The notes beneath the pieces were generated by a model that did not search any database, was not told the DNA's origin, and saw only the letters and a program-made list of their open reading frames with translations. From the NCBI RefSeq assembly GCF_018614615.1, contig NZ_JAGGOK010000029.1:154638-218637 (forward strand): 64,000 nt of DNA, read 5' to 3'. Shown piece after piece: positions 53,719 to 62,895 of the stretch (positions are counted from its first letter, which is position 1; every line of letters begins with the position of its first letter). This stretch comes from Streptomyces sp. ISL-100 (GTDB lineage: Bacteria > Actinomycetota > Actinomycetes > Streptomycetales > Streptomycetaceae). Position numbers and translations under genes: made by a program.

Positions 53719-55569
53719 ATGTCCACTCGAATCGCCGATTACGGAATGCTCGCCGACGGCAGCTCCGCCGCCCTGGTCGACCGGCGTGGTTCCATCGACT
53801 GGATGTGCCTCCCGCGCTTCGACAGCCCGGCGCTGTTCGCGCGCCTGCTCGACCCTGAAGCCGGTCACTGGTCGATCACCCCGACAGGGCGGTTCGACGT
53901 GCGACGCCGCTACCTGCCGGGCACCCTCGTCATCGAAACCACGTTCACCACCGCCACCGGCGCAGCGCGTCTGCGCGACGCGCTCGCCGTCGCCGAAGGC
54001 CAGCGAGGCCACCATCTGGGCCTGCGGCCACCACACGAGCTGCTGCGCGAGATCGAGGGGCTGCTCGGCGAGGTCGAGTTCGACATCGACCTGGTGCCCC
54101 GCCCCGAGTACGGGCTGGTACGTCCGCTGCTGCGCCTCACCGACGGCGGGGCACGTACGTTCGGCGGCCCCAACCAGATCGCCGTGCGCTCCCCCGTCCC
54201 GCTGGAGGCGGGCGAAGCCTGTGCCCGCGCCAGGCTACGAGTGGCAGCCGGTCAGCGACTCGGCTTCTCCCTCGTGTGGGCACCCCCCGAAGTAGCCCCA
54301 CCCGAGCCGACCGCTCCCGAGCGGGTGACGGCACGGATCACGGACACCGTCGAAGCGTGGCGGTCCTGGGAAGCCGAGCATGACATTTACCAGGGCCCGC
54401 ACCACGACCTGGTGCTGCTGTCCTCCCGGGTGCTCAAGGGGCTGACGTACCGCCCGACCGGCGCCATCGTCGCCGCACCGACGACCTCCCTGCCGGAGAC
54501 GGTGGGAGGGATGCGCAACTGGGACTACCGCTACGCCTGGATCCGCGACGCCAGCCTGACCCTGGAGGCGCTCTACCACGGCTCGTGCCCCGACGAGGCG
54601 GTTGACTTCGTCTCCTTCATGACCAGTTCCGCAGGCGGAAGCGCCGGAGCGGAATCGTCGCTGCAGTGCATGTACGGCGTCGGCGGCGAGCACGACCTGA
54701 CCGAGCGCGTACTTCCCCATCTTCGCGGATGGCGGGACTCCCGCCCGGTAAGGGCCGGCAACGCCGCATGGGCGCAAAGCCAGCTCGACCTCTACGGCGA
54801 ACTGCTGAACGCTCTGCACCTGTACAGGGAACAGCTCGGACAGCTGCACCCGGAAATCCAGCGTTTCGCCGCAGAGCTGGCAGACACTGCGGCGCGCCGC
54901 TGGACGGAACCGGACGCCGGCATGTGGGAGATGCGTGGCGAACCGCGCCATCACCTGTCGTCGAAGGTGTTGTGCTGGGTGGCGCTCGACCGCGCGGTGA
55001 AGCTCGCCCCACGCCTGGGCCGGCACGCGCGTACCGAATCCTGGTCTTCAGAACGGGACCGGATCCGCGCGGCGGTGCTCGAACGGGGCTGGAGCGACCG
55101 CCGACAGGCCTATGCCCAGGCGTTCGACTCCGACGAGCTCGACGCCGCCGCCCTGCTCATGCCGCTGTACGGATTCCTGCCGGCCAACGATGAGCGCATG
55201 TACGCGACGATCGAGGCGATCGCCCGGGAGCTGACCGAGGACGGGATGGTGTTGCGCTACCGGACAACCGGGGATCCAAGCGTCGATGGACTCACCGGCA
55301 AGGAGGGCGCCTTCGCGCTCTGCTCGTTCTGGCTCGCCTCCGCCCTCGCTCAAGCCGGTCACCCCGATCGCGCGAAGGCCCTCTTCGACCGCGTCGCCGG
55401 CTTTGCCAACGACCTGGGGCTACTCGCCGAGGAAATCGATCCGCGCAGCGGTGAACTGTTCGGCAACTTCCCGCAGGCCTTCAGTCACATCGGACTGATC
55501 AACGCGGCCGCCGCCATCGACCAGGCCTATGGCGCACCGCCCCACCCCAACAGCAGCCGGTCACAATGA
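53719..55569 (+). CDS. Glycoside hydrolase family 15 protein (glucoamylase/trehalase-like)
   Basis: A 616-residue cytoplasmic enzyme. IADYGMLADGSSAALVDRRG and SIDWMCLPRFDSPALFARLL form the conserved N-terminal beta domain; the alpha/alpha-barrel begins near residue 220. Catalytic acids are in GMRNWDYRYAWIRDASLTLE and in TGKEGAFALCSFWL (the Glu). LFGNFPQAFSHIGLINAA ends it. Streptomycete and mycobacterial members include trehalases, so trehalose or a maltooligosaccharide is the expected substrate. It is preceded by the SDR gene with two bases between them. Confidence 0.88.
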   Translation: MSTRIADYGMLADGSSAALVDRRGSIDWMCLPRFDSPALFARLLDPEAGHWSITPTGRFDVRRRYLPGTLVIETTFTTATGAARLRDALAVAEGQRGHHLGLRPPHELLREIEGLLGEVEFDIDLVPRPEYGLVRPLLRLTDGGARTFGGPNQIAVRSPVPLEAGEACARARLRVAAGQRLGFSLVWAPPEVAPPEPTAPERVTARITDTVEAWRSWEAEHDIYQGPHHDLVLLSSRVLKGLTYRPTGAIVAAPTTSLPETVGGMRNWDYRYAWIRDASLTLEALYHGSCPDEAVDFVSFMTSSAGGSAGAESSLQCMYGVGGEHDLTERVLPHLRGWRDSRPVRAGNAAWAQSQLDLYGELLNALHLYREQLGQLHPEIQRFAAELADTAARRWTEPDAGMWEMRGEPRHHLSSKVLCWVALDRAVKLAPRLGRHARTESWSSERDRIRAAVLERGWSDRRQAYAQAFDSDELDAAALLMPLYGFLPANDERMYATIEAIARELTEDGMVLRYRTTGDPSVDGLTGKEGAFALCSFWLASALAQAGHPDRAKALFDRVAGFANDLGLLAEEIDPRSGELFGNFPQAFSHIGLINAAAAIDQAYGAPPHPNSSRSQ

Positions 55570-55604
55570 GCACGCCAATCAAGCCGCTGCCCGTCAGGAC
55601 CGGG

Positions 55605-56147
55605 TCAGTAGCCGCCACCGTCTTCACCTGTTCCCTTACCTTCGACCTTGTTGCCGTCCGCATTGAGCACGTACCACTCGGCGCCGAACTGGTCGAGTTC
55701 CTGTCCGTTCGTGTCGCCGGGCTTCTTGTCGCCTTGGTAGTAGTACAGCGGGTGGCCGTTGTAGGTGACTCCTGTGCTGCCGTCGTCCCGGGGGCTCGTG
55801 CCGATCAGGTCCGGCTTGACGCCTTGGGCCGTCTTTGGTTTGCCGGAGGTGGTCAGAGGCGGCCAGGCCTGCGCGCATGCGCCGGAGCAGGTTGACTTCT
55901 CCGACTTGTCGGCCTCGAACAGATAGAGAGTCCGGCCCTTCCCGTCGACCAGGATCCGGCCGAGCTTGCTGGAGCGCGCAGCCACAGTGGCTGCACCTCC
56001 GGGGCTTGCGGTACCGGCACTCGTTGGCGTGGTCGGGACGAAGGCGGGCGGGACCGGTTCCTCGTCGTCATCACCGCATCCGCTGCAGACAGCGGCGATC
56101 AGCGCAACGGTGATCGCCGCTGTTCTCGCCTTGGAGGTGTGCTTCAT
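55605..56147 (-). CDS. Secreted lipoprotein with Y-x4-D repeats (COG4315 type)
   Basis: A 180-residue lipoprotein. The signal peptide MKHTSKARTAAITVALIAAV leads to a lipobox VCSGC, then an acidic linker, then two repeats of the COG4315 kind: LGRILVDGKGRTLYLFEADK and VTYNGHPLYYYQGDKKPGD, with AQAWPPL between them and a Cys pair (CSGAC). Family members sit on the outer face of the membrane; function not established. The ATG at 56147 has GGAG upstream. Convergent with the GH15 gene. Confidence 0.85.
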   Translation of the reverse strand: MKHTSKARTAAITVALIAAVCSGCGDDDEEPVPPAFVPTTPTSAGTASPGGAATVAARSSKLGRILVDGKGRTLYLFEADKSEKSTCSGACAQAWPPLTTSGKPKTAQGVKPDLIGTSPRDDGSTGVTYNGHPLYYYQGDKKPGDTNGQELDQFGAEWYVLNADGNKVEGKGTGEDGGGY

Positions 56148-56544
56148 CGTGGGCTCCTGCGGCCGGGATCGCCCTGTCCGGGCCGGACGGGGGCGGGTGC
56201 GTAGCCGAGTGCCTCCTCGGCCACCTTCCTCCACTACGGAGCAGCCCGAATGACGTGGCAATTCGTGTGACCCGTCCGGCGTACAGAAGCTGGCGCGCCG
56301 GGCTGGGGCCCGGTGGTGGCGTTCGAGCTGCTGTTACCCGGCCGTTCCTCGTAGCCGCACACCACCGCTGCAGCGACCTGCTCACTTCCCTGGAGTACCA
56401 ACGGTTCTTGGTGTGCGTACGGCAGCGCAACCAGAGCGCGGATGCGTGCCTTCCAAGAACAGAGGGTCCAGGGGAAGAGTGGACGCGGGTCGGCGGGTTC
56501 CCTGAACATCACTCGTATCCGGGCGTGGTCAGGGGTGATGTCCG
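56148..56544. other. Divergent intergenic stretch
   Basis: About 400 bases between the lipoprotein and the DUF3179 gene. No gene recognised in any frame; presumably two promoters. Confidence 0.4.
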
Positions 56545-57570
56545 GTGAACGGCCAGCAGCGTCCCAAGCGCAACCGTCGGCAGGTCCTCAAAGGGGCCGG
56601 GGTAATCGGGGGGCTCATCGGCCTGCTCCTGGGCGGAGGTTTTGTCGGCTGGCAGGCCATCTCCGACCGCCCCGCCGACTCGCCCCCGGCTGTGCAGCCC
56701 GGTCAGGATCCATCGCTGGAGACACTGGCCGGCGCCGCGGTCTCCGGCGGTCCGGGCAAGGACGGGATCCCCTCCGTCGACCGGCCGAAGTTCGTCCCGG
56801 CACGGGACGCGGACTTCCTCAAGGACGACGAGCCGGTGTTCGGGCTGGAGTACCGCGGCGAGTTCCGGGCGTACCCCCAGCAGGTGCTGGTGTGGCACGA
56901 GATCGTCAACGACACCGTGGCCGGAGAGCCGCTGGCGGTCACGTATTGCCCGCTCACCGGCACGGTGATCGGGTTCTCAAGCCCGCCCGGCATGCCTGAG
57001 TTGACGTTCGGCACCACCGGCAAACTCGTCAATTCCAACCTGCTGATGTACGACCGGCAGACCGGCTCTGAGTGGCCGCAGTTGCTCGGCACCGCCATCA
57101 GCGGACCGCTCAAAGGGCAGCGGCTGGACACCGTCCCCCTGGTGTGGAGCACCTGGAAGGACTGGCGGACCGCGCATCCCGACACCCGCGTGCTGTCCAC
57201 CGACACCGGCGCCCTGCGCAACTACGGCAGCGATCCGTACGGCTCCTACCCGCGACAGAGCGGTTACTACGTCGAAGGAGGCACGCTCTTCCCGGTGCTG
57301 ACCATGAACGACCGCCTACCGGACAAGGACGTCGTGATCGGCGTACGGGCCGGTGAGCAGCGGCTTGCGATCCACAAGGACCTCGTCCGCAAGGCGAAGA
57401 CCGTGCAGGCCACAGTGGGAGGTACGAAGGTGGTCGCGCGATGGGACGACCAGCTCGACACCGCTCGGGTCTTCCAGCGCGTCGGCGACCAGTGGAAGCC
57501 GGCCGACTTCCTCGACTCCATGTGGTTCGCGTGGTACGCGTTCTACCCGAACACCCAGGTGCGGCAATGA
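56545..57570 (+). CDS. DUF3179 domain exported protein
   Basis: A 341-residue protein with an N-terminal twin-Arg/hydrophobic segment (RNRRQVLKGAGVIGGLIGLL, Tat-like) and a DUF3179 domain from about residue 95: GLEYRGEFRAYPQQVLVWHE, then VTYCPLTGTVIGF, NSNLLMYDRQTGSEWPQLLG and MWFAWYAFYPNTQV. The Cys in YCPLTG and the aromatic/His residues are the family core. It is probably secreted by Tat and bound outside. GTG start after AGGGGTGATG. The next membrane gene overlaps its stop (ATGA). Function unknown. Confidence 0.87.
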   Translation: MNGQQRPKRNRRQVLKGAGVIGGLIGLLLGGGFVGWQAISDRPADSPPAVQPGQDPSLETLAGAAVSGGPGKDGIPSVDRPKFVPARDADFLKDDEPVFGLEYRGEFRAYPQQVLVWHEIVNDTVAGEPLAVTYCPLTGTVIGFSSPPGMPELTFGTTGKLVNSNLLMYDRQTGSEWPQLLGTAISGPLKGQRLDTVPLVWSTWKDWRTAHPDTRVLSTDTGALRNYGSDPYGSYPRQSGYYVEGGTLFPVLTMNDRLPDKDVVIGVRAGEQRLAIHKDLVRKAKTVQATVGGTKVVARWDDQLDTARVFQRVGDQWKPADFLDSMWFAWYAFYPNTQVRQ

Positions 57571-58322
57571 ACAGGGCGCTGGCGGCCGTCGCCAGGGTCG
57601 GCGACGCCTGGGACGCCACAGTGACCGCCACCGTGGTAACTCCCCGCCGCGTGCTCGCCGCCCTTGCCGTCCGTCGCCACCGGCGGGTCGGGCTGGTCGC
57701 GGCCGCTGTGGTGCTGCTCGCGTACCTGGCGTCCATCGGTGATCTGGTGGTGTCGTCCTCGGGCCGGTTCACGGGCGTCCCGGTGTTCCAGACCGCTTGG
57801 GAGCAGCTGTTCCAAGCCCGGGCTCCGTACCTGTTCGAGCCGGTGCTCGCGGTGCATCCCACTCAGCACGTGGCGGTGTTCCTCAGCCCGCTCAACCTGC
57901 TGCTCGGCGCGATCGTGGCCGCGCTGGTGGGGTCCAATGTCGCGGTCGCCGGGCTCGCGGCCCGGCAGGCGGCCTCCTGCCGACGGACCCGGTACGCGCG
58001 GCTGCTCGCCGTGTTCCCGGCGTTCCTGCTGGGATTCGCCTGCTGCGTACCGACCTTCCTGCTCGTCCTCGGCAGCGGCACCGCCGCGGCGCTCCTGCCG
58101 GTGCTGATCCCGCTGCGCCCGGTCTTCTATCCGCTCACGCTTCTGCTGCTGATCGGAACTCTGGTGTGGGGCGCGTCCCGGCTCAGCAAGCGCCCGGCGA
58201 CGGACAAGAGCGCGGGAAGGAACGCCGCCCACTCGGACAGTGATCTTGCGAACCACGATCCGCAGCAGGACGGGACGCCATCCGGACACGGTAGCTCGCC
58301 CCAGCGACGCCCCAGCCCGTAA
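57567..58322 (+). CDS. Membrane protein coupled to the DUF3179 gene
   Basis: A 251-residue protein with about five helices: RVGLVAAAVVLLAYLASIGD, HVAVFLSPLNLLLGAIVAAL, LLAVFPAFLLGFACCVPTFL and VFYPLTLLLLIGTLVWGASR. A Cys-Cys pair (FACCVP) lies in a membrane segment, as in thiol-redox or metal-handling proteins, followed by a Gly/Ala-rich turn. Its ATG overlaps the DUF3179 stop, so the two act together. The C-terminal 45 residues are hydrophilic. Confidence 0.78.
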   Translation: MNRALAAVARVGDAWDATVTATVVTPRRVLAALAVRRHRRVGLVAAAVVLLAYLASIGDLVVSSSGRFTGVPVFQTAWEQLFQARAPYLFEPVLAVHPTQHVAVFLSPLNLLLGAIVAALVGSNVAVAGLAARQAASCRRTRYARLLAVFPAFLLGFACCVPTFLLVLGSGTAAALLPVLIPLRPVFYPLTLLLLIGTLVWGASRLSKRPATDKSAGRNAAHSDSDLANHDPQQDGTPSGHGSSPQRRPSP

Positions 58323-58622
58323 TCGGCGTCCTCCAGGAGGCGGCAGCCAGCAGAACACCGCGCGTCTGAGAGCCCTGACCAGCCAGTCGGCTATGCGGTC
58401 ACGTACCGAGGCGAGACGCGTGGCAGCCGGCGGCTCGATTCCGGTCGTATGACCGGTCAGGTCCGCCAGGAGCGGGCGCAGCTCGTCTTGCGTACGGGCT
58501 TGCAGGGCCTGGCGGCGCCGCTGCTCGCATTCGGCATGATCCAACAGGCCGTCGGCATGCGCTGCCTTCAGGCGTTCGATGGCTTGTGCACGTTCTGCGT
58601 GACCAACAGGCAGGGACGACAT
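58323..58622 (-). pseudogene. DUF1707 (SHOCT-like) protein, C-terminal part degenerate
   Basis: From a good start (GGAGG, ATG 58622) the frame reads SSLPVGHAERAQAIERLKAA, HADGLLDHAECEQRR and LQARTQDELRPLLADLTG, a DUF1707 domain, and then LASVRDRIADWLVRALRRAV. Homologues continue with membrane helices, but here the frame changes to basic low-complexity sequence and stays open for 1 kb against the membrane gene on the other strand. I take this as a frameshift or truncation near 58360. The domain itself could still be made. Confidence 0.5.
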
Positions 58623-58810
58623 TCCAGGCCTCCTTTTTTACGGTAGACCGTTTGTGCCTTTGCCGTGCCCGCGCTGGTCCGCAGAACTGCGGGGCCCGCC
58701 CCCGGGCAGCGCCGCCGCGCGGGGGACCAAGGAGGGAAGGCGCGGGACCGCCGTCCGGGTTCCGGGTATACGCCGGGAAACCCGGACGCACCACCAGCAA
58801 GGAGACAGAC

Positions 58811-60175
58811 ATGGCGCAGCAGACCGATGCCATTGTGATCGGGATGGGCGTGGGCGGCGAGCACGTCGCCGAGCGCCTGGCCGAGGAGGGACTGGACGTC
58901 GTCGGGGTCGAGGCGGAGCTGGTCGGCGGGGAGTGCCCGTACTGGGCCTGCATCCCGAGCAAGATGATGATCCGCGGCGGGAACCTGCTCGCCGAGGCCC
59001 GCCGCATCCCCGGCATGGCCGGGCAGGCACACGTCAGCCCTGACTTCGGACCGGTCGCCTCCCGGATCCGCGACGAGGCGACCGACGACTGGAATGACCA
59101 GGTGGCCGTGGACCGGTTCACCGGAAAGGGCGGGCACTTCGTCCGAGGGCGGGCGCGACTGGTCGGCGCCGGCCGGGTGGCGGTCGACGGACAGACGTTC
59201 AGCGCCCGGCGCGGGGTCGTGATCGCCACCGGCAGCCGCCCGCAGATCCCCCCGGTGCCGGGCCTGGACCAGGTGCCGTACTGGACCAACCGTGACGCCA
59301 TCGCCGCCAAGGAAAGCCCGCAGTCGCTGATCGTGCTCGGCGGAGGAGCTGTGGGCCTCGAGCTCGCCCAGGCCTTCGCACGCTTCGGCACTGCCGTCAC
59401 AATCGTCGAGGCGACGGAACGGCTGCTGCCCGTCGAGGAGCCCGAGACCAGCAGCCTGCTCACCGATGTCCTGGGCGCCGAGGGCATCACCGTACGTACC
59501 GGGGCACAGGCCACCCACATGCGCCATGACGGCGACACCTTCGGCCTCACGCTCGACGGCCGCGAGGAGCTGACCGCCGAGCGGCTCCTGGTGGCCACCG
59601 GGCGCCGCGCCAACCTGGCGGGGCTCGGGCTGGAGACGGTCGGCCTCGACCCGGACTCCCGCGCCCTACAGGTGGACGAGCAGCTGCGTGCCGGTCCCGG
59701 CCTGTGGGGTGTCGGAGATGTCACCGGGCGAGGGGCGTTCACGCATGTGGCGATGTACCAGGCCGAGATCGCCGTCCGCGCCATCCTCGGCGAATCAGGC
59801 CCGGACGCGGACTACCGCGCCCTGCCCCGGGTCACCTTCACCGACCCCGAGGTCGGTTCCGTAGGGATGACCGAGGCCCAGGCGCGGGAGAAGGGCCTGC
59901 AAGTACGCACCGGCACCGCACAGGTGCCGTCCTCGGCGCGCGGCTGGATCCACAAGACGGGCAACGAGGGCCTGATCAAACTCGTCGAGGACACCGACCG
60001 CGGGGTCCTGGTCGGCGCCACCTCCGTCGGCCCCATGGGCGGCGAGGTGCTCTACGGACTCGTTGTGGCGGTCCAGGCCGAAGTCCCGGTCGACCGGCTG
60101 CGGCACATGATGTACGCCTACCCCACCTTCCACCGGACCGTGGAAGACGCCCTCGCGGGGCTGCGCCGAAGCTGA
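58811..60175 (+). CDS. FAD-dependent pyridine nucleotide-disulfide oxidoreductase
   Basis: A 454-residue flavoprotein: AIVIGMGVGGEHVAERLAEE, redox cysteines in GGECPYWACIPSK, GVVIATGSRPQIPPVPGL, second fold LIVLGGGAVGLELAQAFARF, GVGDVTGRGAFTHVAMYQAE, and the C-terminal dimer domain with AYPTFHRT. It resembles lipoamide-dehydrogenase or MerA relatives but has no C-terminal Cys pair, so it is not a mercuric reductase. ATG 58811 after GGAGACAGAC. Third member of this family in the window. Substrate unknown. Confidence 0.87.
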   Translation: MAQQTDAIVIGMGVGGEHVAERLAEEGLDVVGVEAELVGGECPYWACIPSKMMIRGGNLLAEARRIPGMAGQAHVSPDFGPVASRIRDEATDDWNDQVAVDRFTGKGGHFVRGRARLVGAGRVAVDGQTFSARRGVVIATGSRPQIPPVPGLDQVPYWTNRDAIAAKESPQSLIVLGGGAVGLELAQAFARFGTAVTIVEATERLLPVEEPETSSLLTDVLGAEGITVRTGAQATHMRHDGDTFGLTLDGREELTAERLLVATGRRANLAGLGLETVGLDPDSRALQVDEQLRAGPGLWGVGDVTGRGAFTHVAMYQAEIAVRAILGESGPDADYRALPRVTFTDPEVGSVGMTEAQAREKGLQVRTGTAQVPSSARGWIHKTGNEGLIKLVEDTDRGVLVGATSVGPMGGEVLYGLVVAVQAEVPVDRLRHMMYAYPTFHRTVEDALAGLRRS

Positions 60176-60614
60176 CCCGCAGGGGCACCACGGAGACCAT
60201 GCGGGCTCCAACCCAGTGGTACGAACGGTCGCAGGGAAACCAACGGGCGCAGCATAAGCACGGCGGAGCAAAAGATGGGCCTTCCGCAGCCCTGCGGACC
60301 AGATCAAGGACCCCGGCCTTGCGCGGTCAGGCATCCATCCACGAGCCAGCGGCATGGGTTGTGCGCGCAGGTGGCGCAGGTGGCGCAAGAAAGCATGGGC
60401 GCATCAGAAGGGTCCCGCGGGGAACCCGGTTGTCTGCGACGGCATTCAGTGGACAGCCTGGCTGCGTGCCATGGGAAGAAAAAATACCCGGACCGGAATG
60501 GGCGCAGCGCCTGACCGGGTTCCCGGGATACGGCATCCCTTGGAGGTGGCTCCCGTACAACGGGCTTCACCGTGCGGGCGTCCACCCTCCCTCTCAGAGA
60601 GAAGGTGAGTCAGC
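60176..60614. other. Intergenic stretch without a recognisable gene
   Basis: About 440 bases, with a short triplicated GGCGCAGGT-like run near 60370 and an A-rich patch near 60480. No domain in any frame. Confidence 0.4.
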
Positions 60615-61256
60615 ATGGCGCTCCTGAAAGAGCGGCCCCATGCGCCGCACATGCACATGCACATGCCCCACATGCCTCATGTGATCAGCGAGCCCGAACT
60701 CCGTCCCCTCGACCTGGGCGGCCTGCTCGCGCGCGGGGCGGCTGCCGGGTTCTTCGCCGGTATGGGATTCCTGCTGGCGAACATGTGGTTCGCCGTGAGC
60801 CAGGGCATGCCGGGGATCTCCCCGTTGTATGTCATGTCCACCGTCTTCCACGCCTCGGACGTACCGGTTGCGAACCCCACCGAAGCGATACTCGGCCTGA
60901 CGGTCCACATCGCACTCTCGCTGGGCTTCGGCATGGGCTTCGCGCTACTCCTCGTCCCGCTGCTGCGCAAGGTACCCGCCCTGGTGATCGGTGCTCTCGC
61001 CTACGGACTGGCCCTGTATGTGCTCAACTTCCAGATCCTCGGTAGGACCGTCTTCGAGTTCTTCACCAACCCTCAGGGGCCGGATCAGCTCTTCGAAGCA
61101 CTCGTTCACCCGCTGATCTTCGGGCTGCTGCTGGTGCCGTTCTTCCTTGGACGGCCGTTCGAAAGGACGCGGCGAGCCGAGCCGCAACCCACCGCGACTG
61201 CGACCGGCGGCACAACTCCTGGCACGTCGAACCGGCCAGGACCCATGGAGCCGTAA
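60615..61256 (+). CDS. Membrane protein with a His/Met-rich N-terminus
   Basis: A 213-residue protein. Residues 8-22 (PHAPHMHMHMPHMPH) are almost only His, Met and Pro, a likely copper or other soft/borderline metal binding tail. About four helices follow (LLARGAAAGFFAGMGFLLAN, LGLTVHIALSLGFGMGFALL, LVIGALAYGLALYVLNFQIL, LVHPLIFGLLLVPFFLG). It resembles the membrane proteins at 24.7 and 52.4 kb. GAGAAGGTGAG precedes the ATG. A copper-stress role is an inference from the tail and the copper ATPase nearby. Confidence 0.78.
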   Translation: MALLKERPHAPHMHMHMPHMPHVISEPELRPLDLGGLLARGAAAGFFAGMGFLLANMWFAVSQGMPGISPLYVMSTVFHASDVPVANPTEAILGLTVHIALSLGFGMGFALLLVPLLRKVPALVIGALAYGLALYVLNFQILGRTVFEFFTNPQGPDQLFEALVHPLIFGLLLVPFFLGRPFERTRRAEPQPTATATGGTTPGTSNRPGPMEP

Positions 61257-61371
61257 TGCTCCCCGTACAGGTGGATTCCATCTCGGTACGGCGGCGTTGC
61301 CCCGGTAGAGCCGAAGGGCCATGCAGCCGGCCAGGGCGCAAGCTCCTGCACCCGGAAGGAACCCGGAGACG

Positions 61372-62094
61372 ATGACGTACCGATACCCGCATTTCCATAC
61401 CCGACTGGTGGTCGAAGACATGCGGTTCCACGCAGGACCGCAGCCAGGCGAAGAGATGCCGGATTTCGACCTCCCCACGGTGGACGGTGGCCGAGTCGCC
61501 AAGTCCGACTTCGTGGGCCGCACTCCCTTGCTGCTGACCATGGGGTCGGTGACCTGCCCGATGACCGCGGCCGCCGACCCTGCCCTCAAGCGGCTCCACG
61601 CCGAATTCGGTGACCGCGTGGCGTTCGTGACGCTCTACGTACGCGAAGCCCATCCCGGTGACCGATACCCCCAGCCGGACCGGCTCGATCGCGAAATGGA
61701 CCACGCACGCGACCTCAAGGCCCGCGACGAGCTTCTGTGGCCCGTCGCTGTCGACGACCTCGACGGGACGCTCCACCGCATGCTCGACCCCAAGCCGAAC
61801 GCCGCCTACTTGATGGGCAGAGACGGCCGGGTCGGTTTCCGGGTCCTTTGGTCCGACGACCGCGAGCCGATCCTGCGCGCGGCCCTTGAGAATGTGCTGT
61901 CCGGCCGCTCTCCGGCGGGCGAACACCAAGGTCGCGTAGTGCCGATGCTTCGCGGCGTCGCCGAGATGGACCGCATGCTGACACTCTCCGGACCCACGGC
62001 CCGGCGCGACGTCCGCAAGGCCGCGCCTCCCATGTATGCCATGGCACGAGTGATGGGACTGATGAAGCACCGCCGCGAGGACGTGACCACGTAG
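61372..62094 (+). CDS. Deiodinase/peroxiredoxin-like thioredoxin-fold protein
   Basis: A 240-residue protein with a thioredoxin-like fold: PGEEMPDFDLPTVDGGRVAK, then LLLTMGSVTCPMTAAADPAL with the single reactive-type Cys in the position of deiodinase selenocysteine, then VAFVTLYVREAHPGDRYPQP. The C-terminal 60 residues are an extra helical part (VVPMLRGVAEMDRMLTLSGP). Resembles the AhpC/TSA and deiodinase-like group; probably reduces a peroxide or similar. ATG 61372 preceded by GGAG; an ATG 51 bases upstream is less likely. Confidence 0.8.
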   Translation: MTYRYPHFHTRLVVEDMRFHAGPQPGEEMPDFDLPTVDGGRVAKSDFVGRTPLLLTMGSVTCPMTAAADPALKRLHAEFGDRVAFVTLYVREAHPGDRYPQPDRLDREMDHARDLKARDELLWPVAVDDLDGTLHRMLDPKPNAAYLMGRDGRVGFRVLWSDDREPILRAALENVLSGRSPAGEHQGRVVPMLRGVAEMDRMLTLSGPTARRDVRKAAPPMYAMARVMGLMKHRREDVTT

Positions 62095-62233
62095 CACGAC
62101 CACAGCGCACGTCTATGCCTTCAGGTTTCCGACTGACCAGCGCCGGCAGCACCTTGGTACTCACCGGGATGGGGTGCACCGCCGACGGCATCGGGAGCAC
62201 CCGTGGGTCGCGCTGGCGGCCGCAGGAAAGGAC

Positions 62234-62401
62234 GTCGCGGATGCGGGCATGTCGGTTGTGCTGTTCGTCGAGCAGCTGATGAAGCACCGCCGGGTCTGCT
62301 CCTGGTGCACCCTGGCCGCGGCCTGCCATCTCGCCGCTGTGCCGCTCCTCCTTACGGAAGCACAAGCCGCGTTGTCCACGATCCAGTGGCGGAGGAAGTG
62401 A
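62234..62401 (+). pseudogene. C-terminal fragment of a vitamin K epoxide reductase family protein
   Basis: One frame reads SVVLFVEQLMKHRRVCSWCT then LAAACHLAAVPLLLTEAQAA and a stop at 62401. The CxxC motif (CSWC) within a membrane helix and the following helix are those of the VKOR C-terminus, which reoxidises disulfide-forming partners. The N-terminal helices are absent and no good start exists, so it is a truncated relic. Confidence 0.55.
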
Positions 62402-62538
62402 CCACCCCGGCACCGTCGCCCTCGACGTCATTACCCGCCAAGGTGATGACGGCAGGTCAGCTCTCTCAAGGCTGACGCGCGTCAGTGAAGGCGGGCTCTC
62501 AGAACCCTTAGCGACTGAACAGCAAAGGATGGTGCGTA

Positions 62539-62895
62539 ATGAGCAAGGTGGCCCTCATCGTTCTCGCTGACACGGAAACGCATGCCGACTTGGGCCGGTC
62601 GTACAACGCCCTCGTCACAGCCAAGGAATGTATGGAAGCAGGTGATGACGTACGGCTCATCTTTGATGGTGCGGGTACGAAGTGGCCGGGTGTCTTCGCC
62701 GACCCGAAGCACGATGCCCACCAGGCTTATCAGGCTGTCACCGCGGTTGTGGCGGGGACCTGCAAGTTCTGCGCCCAGCAGTTCGAAGCCGAGGAAAGCG
62801 CCCGCCAGGCGGAGGTCCCCATGCTGGACGAGTACGAGGGCCATCCGAGCCTTCGCAGCCTGATCAGCAAGGGGTACCAGGTCCTCACATTCTGA
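62539..62895 (+). CDS. DsrE-family protein
   Basis: A 118-residue cytoplasmic protein of the DsrE/sulfur-relay fold: MSKVALIVLADTETHADLGR, then DVRLIFDGAGTKWPGVFAD, and TCKFCAQQFEA carrying a CxxC-like Cys pair, then GYQVLTF. Related proteins bind or shuttle sulfane sulfur; the Cys pair is in the right place. ATG after AAGGATGG. Partner unknown. Confidence 0.83.
   Translation: MSKVALIVLADTETHADLGRSYNALVTAKECMEAGDDVRLIFDGAGTKWPGVFADPKHDAHQAYQAVTAVVAGTCKFCAQQFEAEESARQAEVPMLDEYEGHPSLRSLISKGYQVLTF

Noticed and set aside
58811..60175. Third mercuric reductase
   Set aside because: Same reason: no C-terminal Cys pair and no mer genes nearby.
60360..60400. GGCGCAGGT-type triplication as a possible CRISPR or minisatellite
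   Set aside because: Units are 9 bases, few and without spacers.
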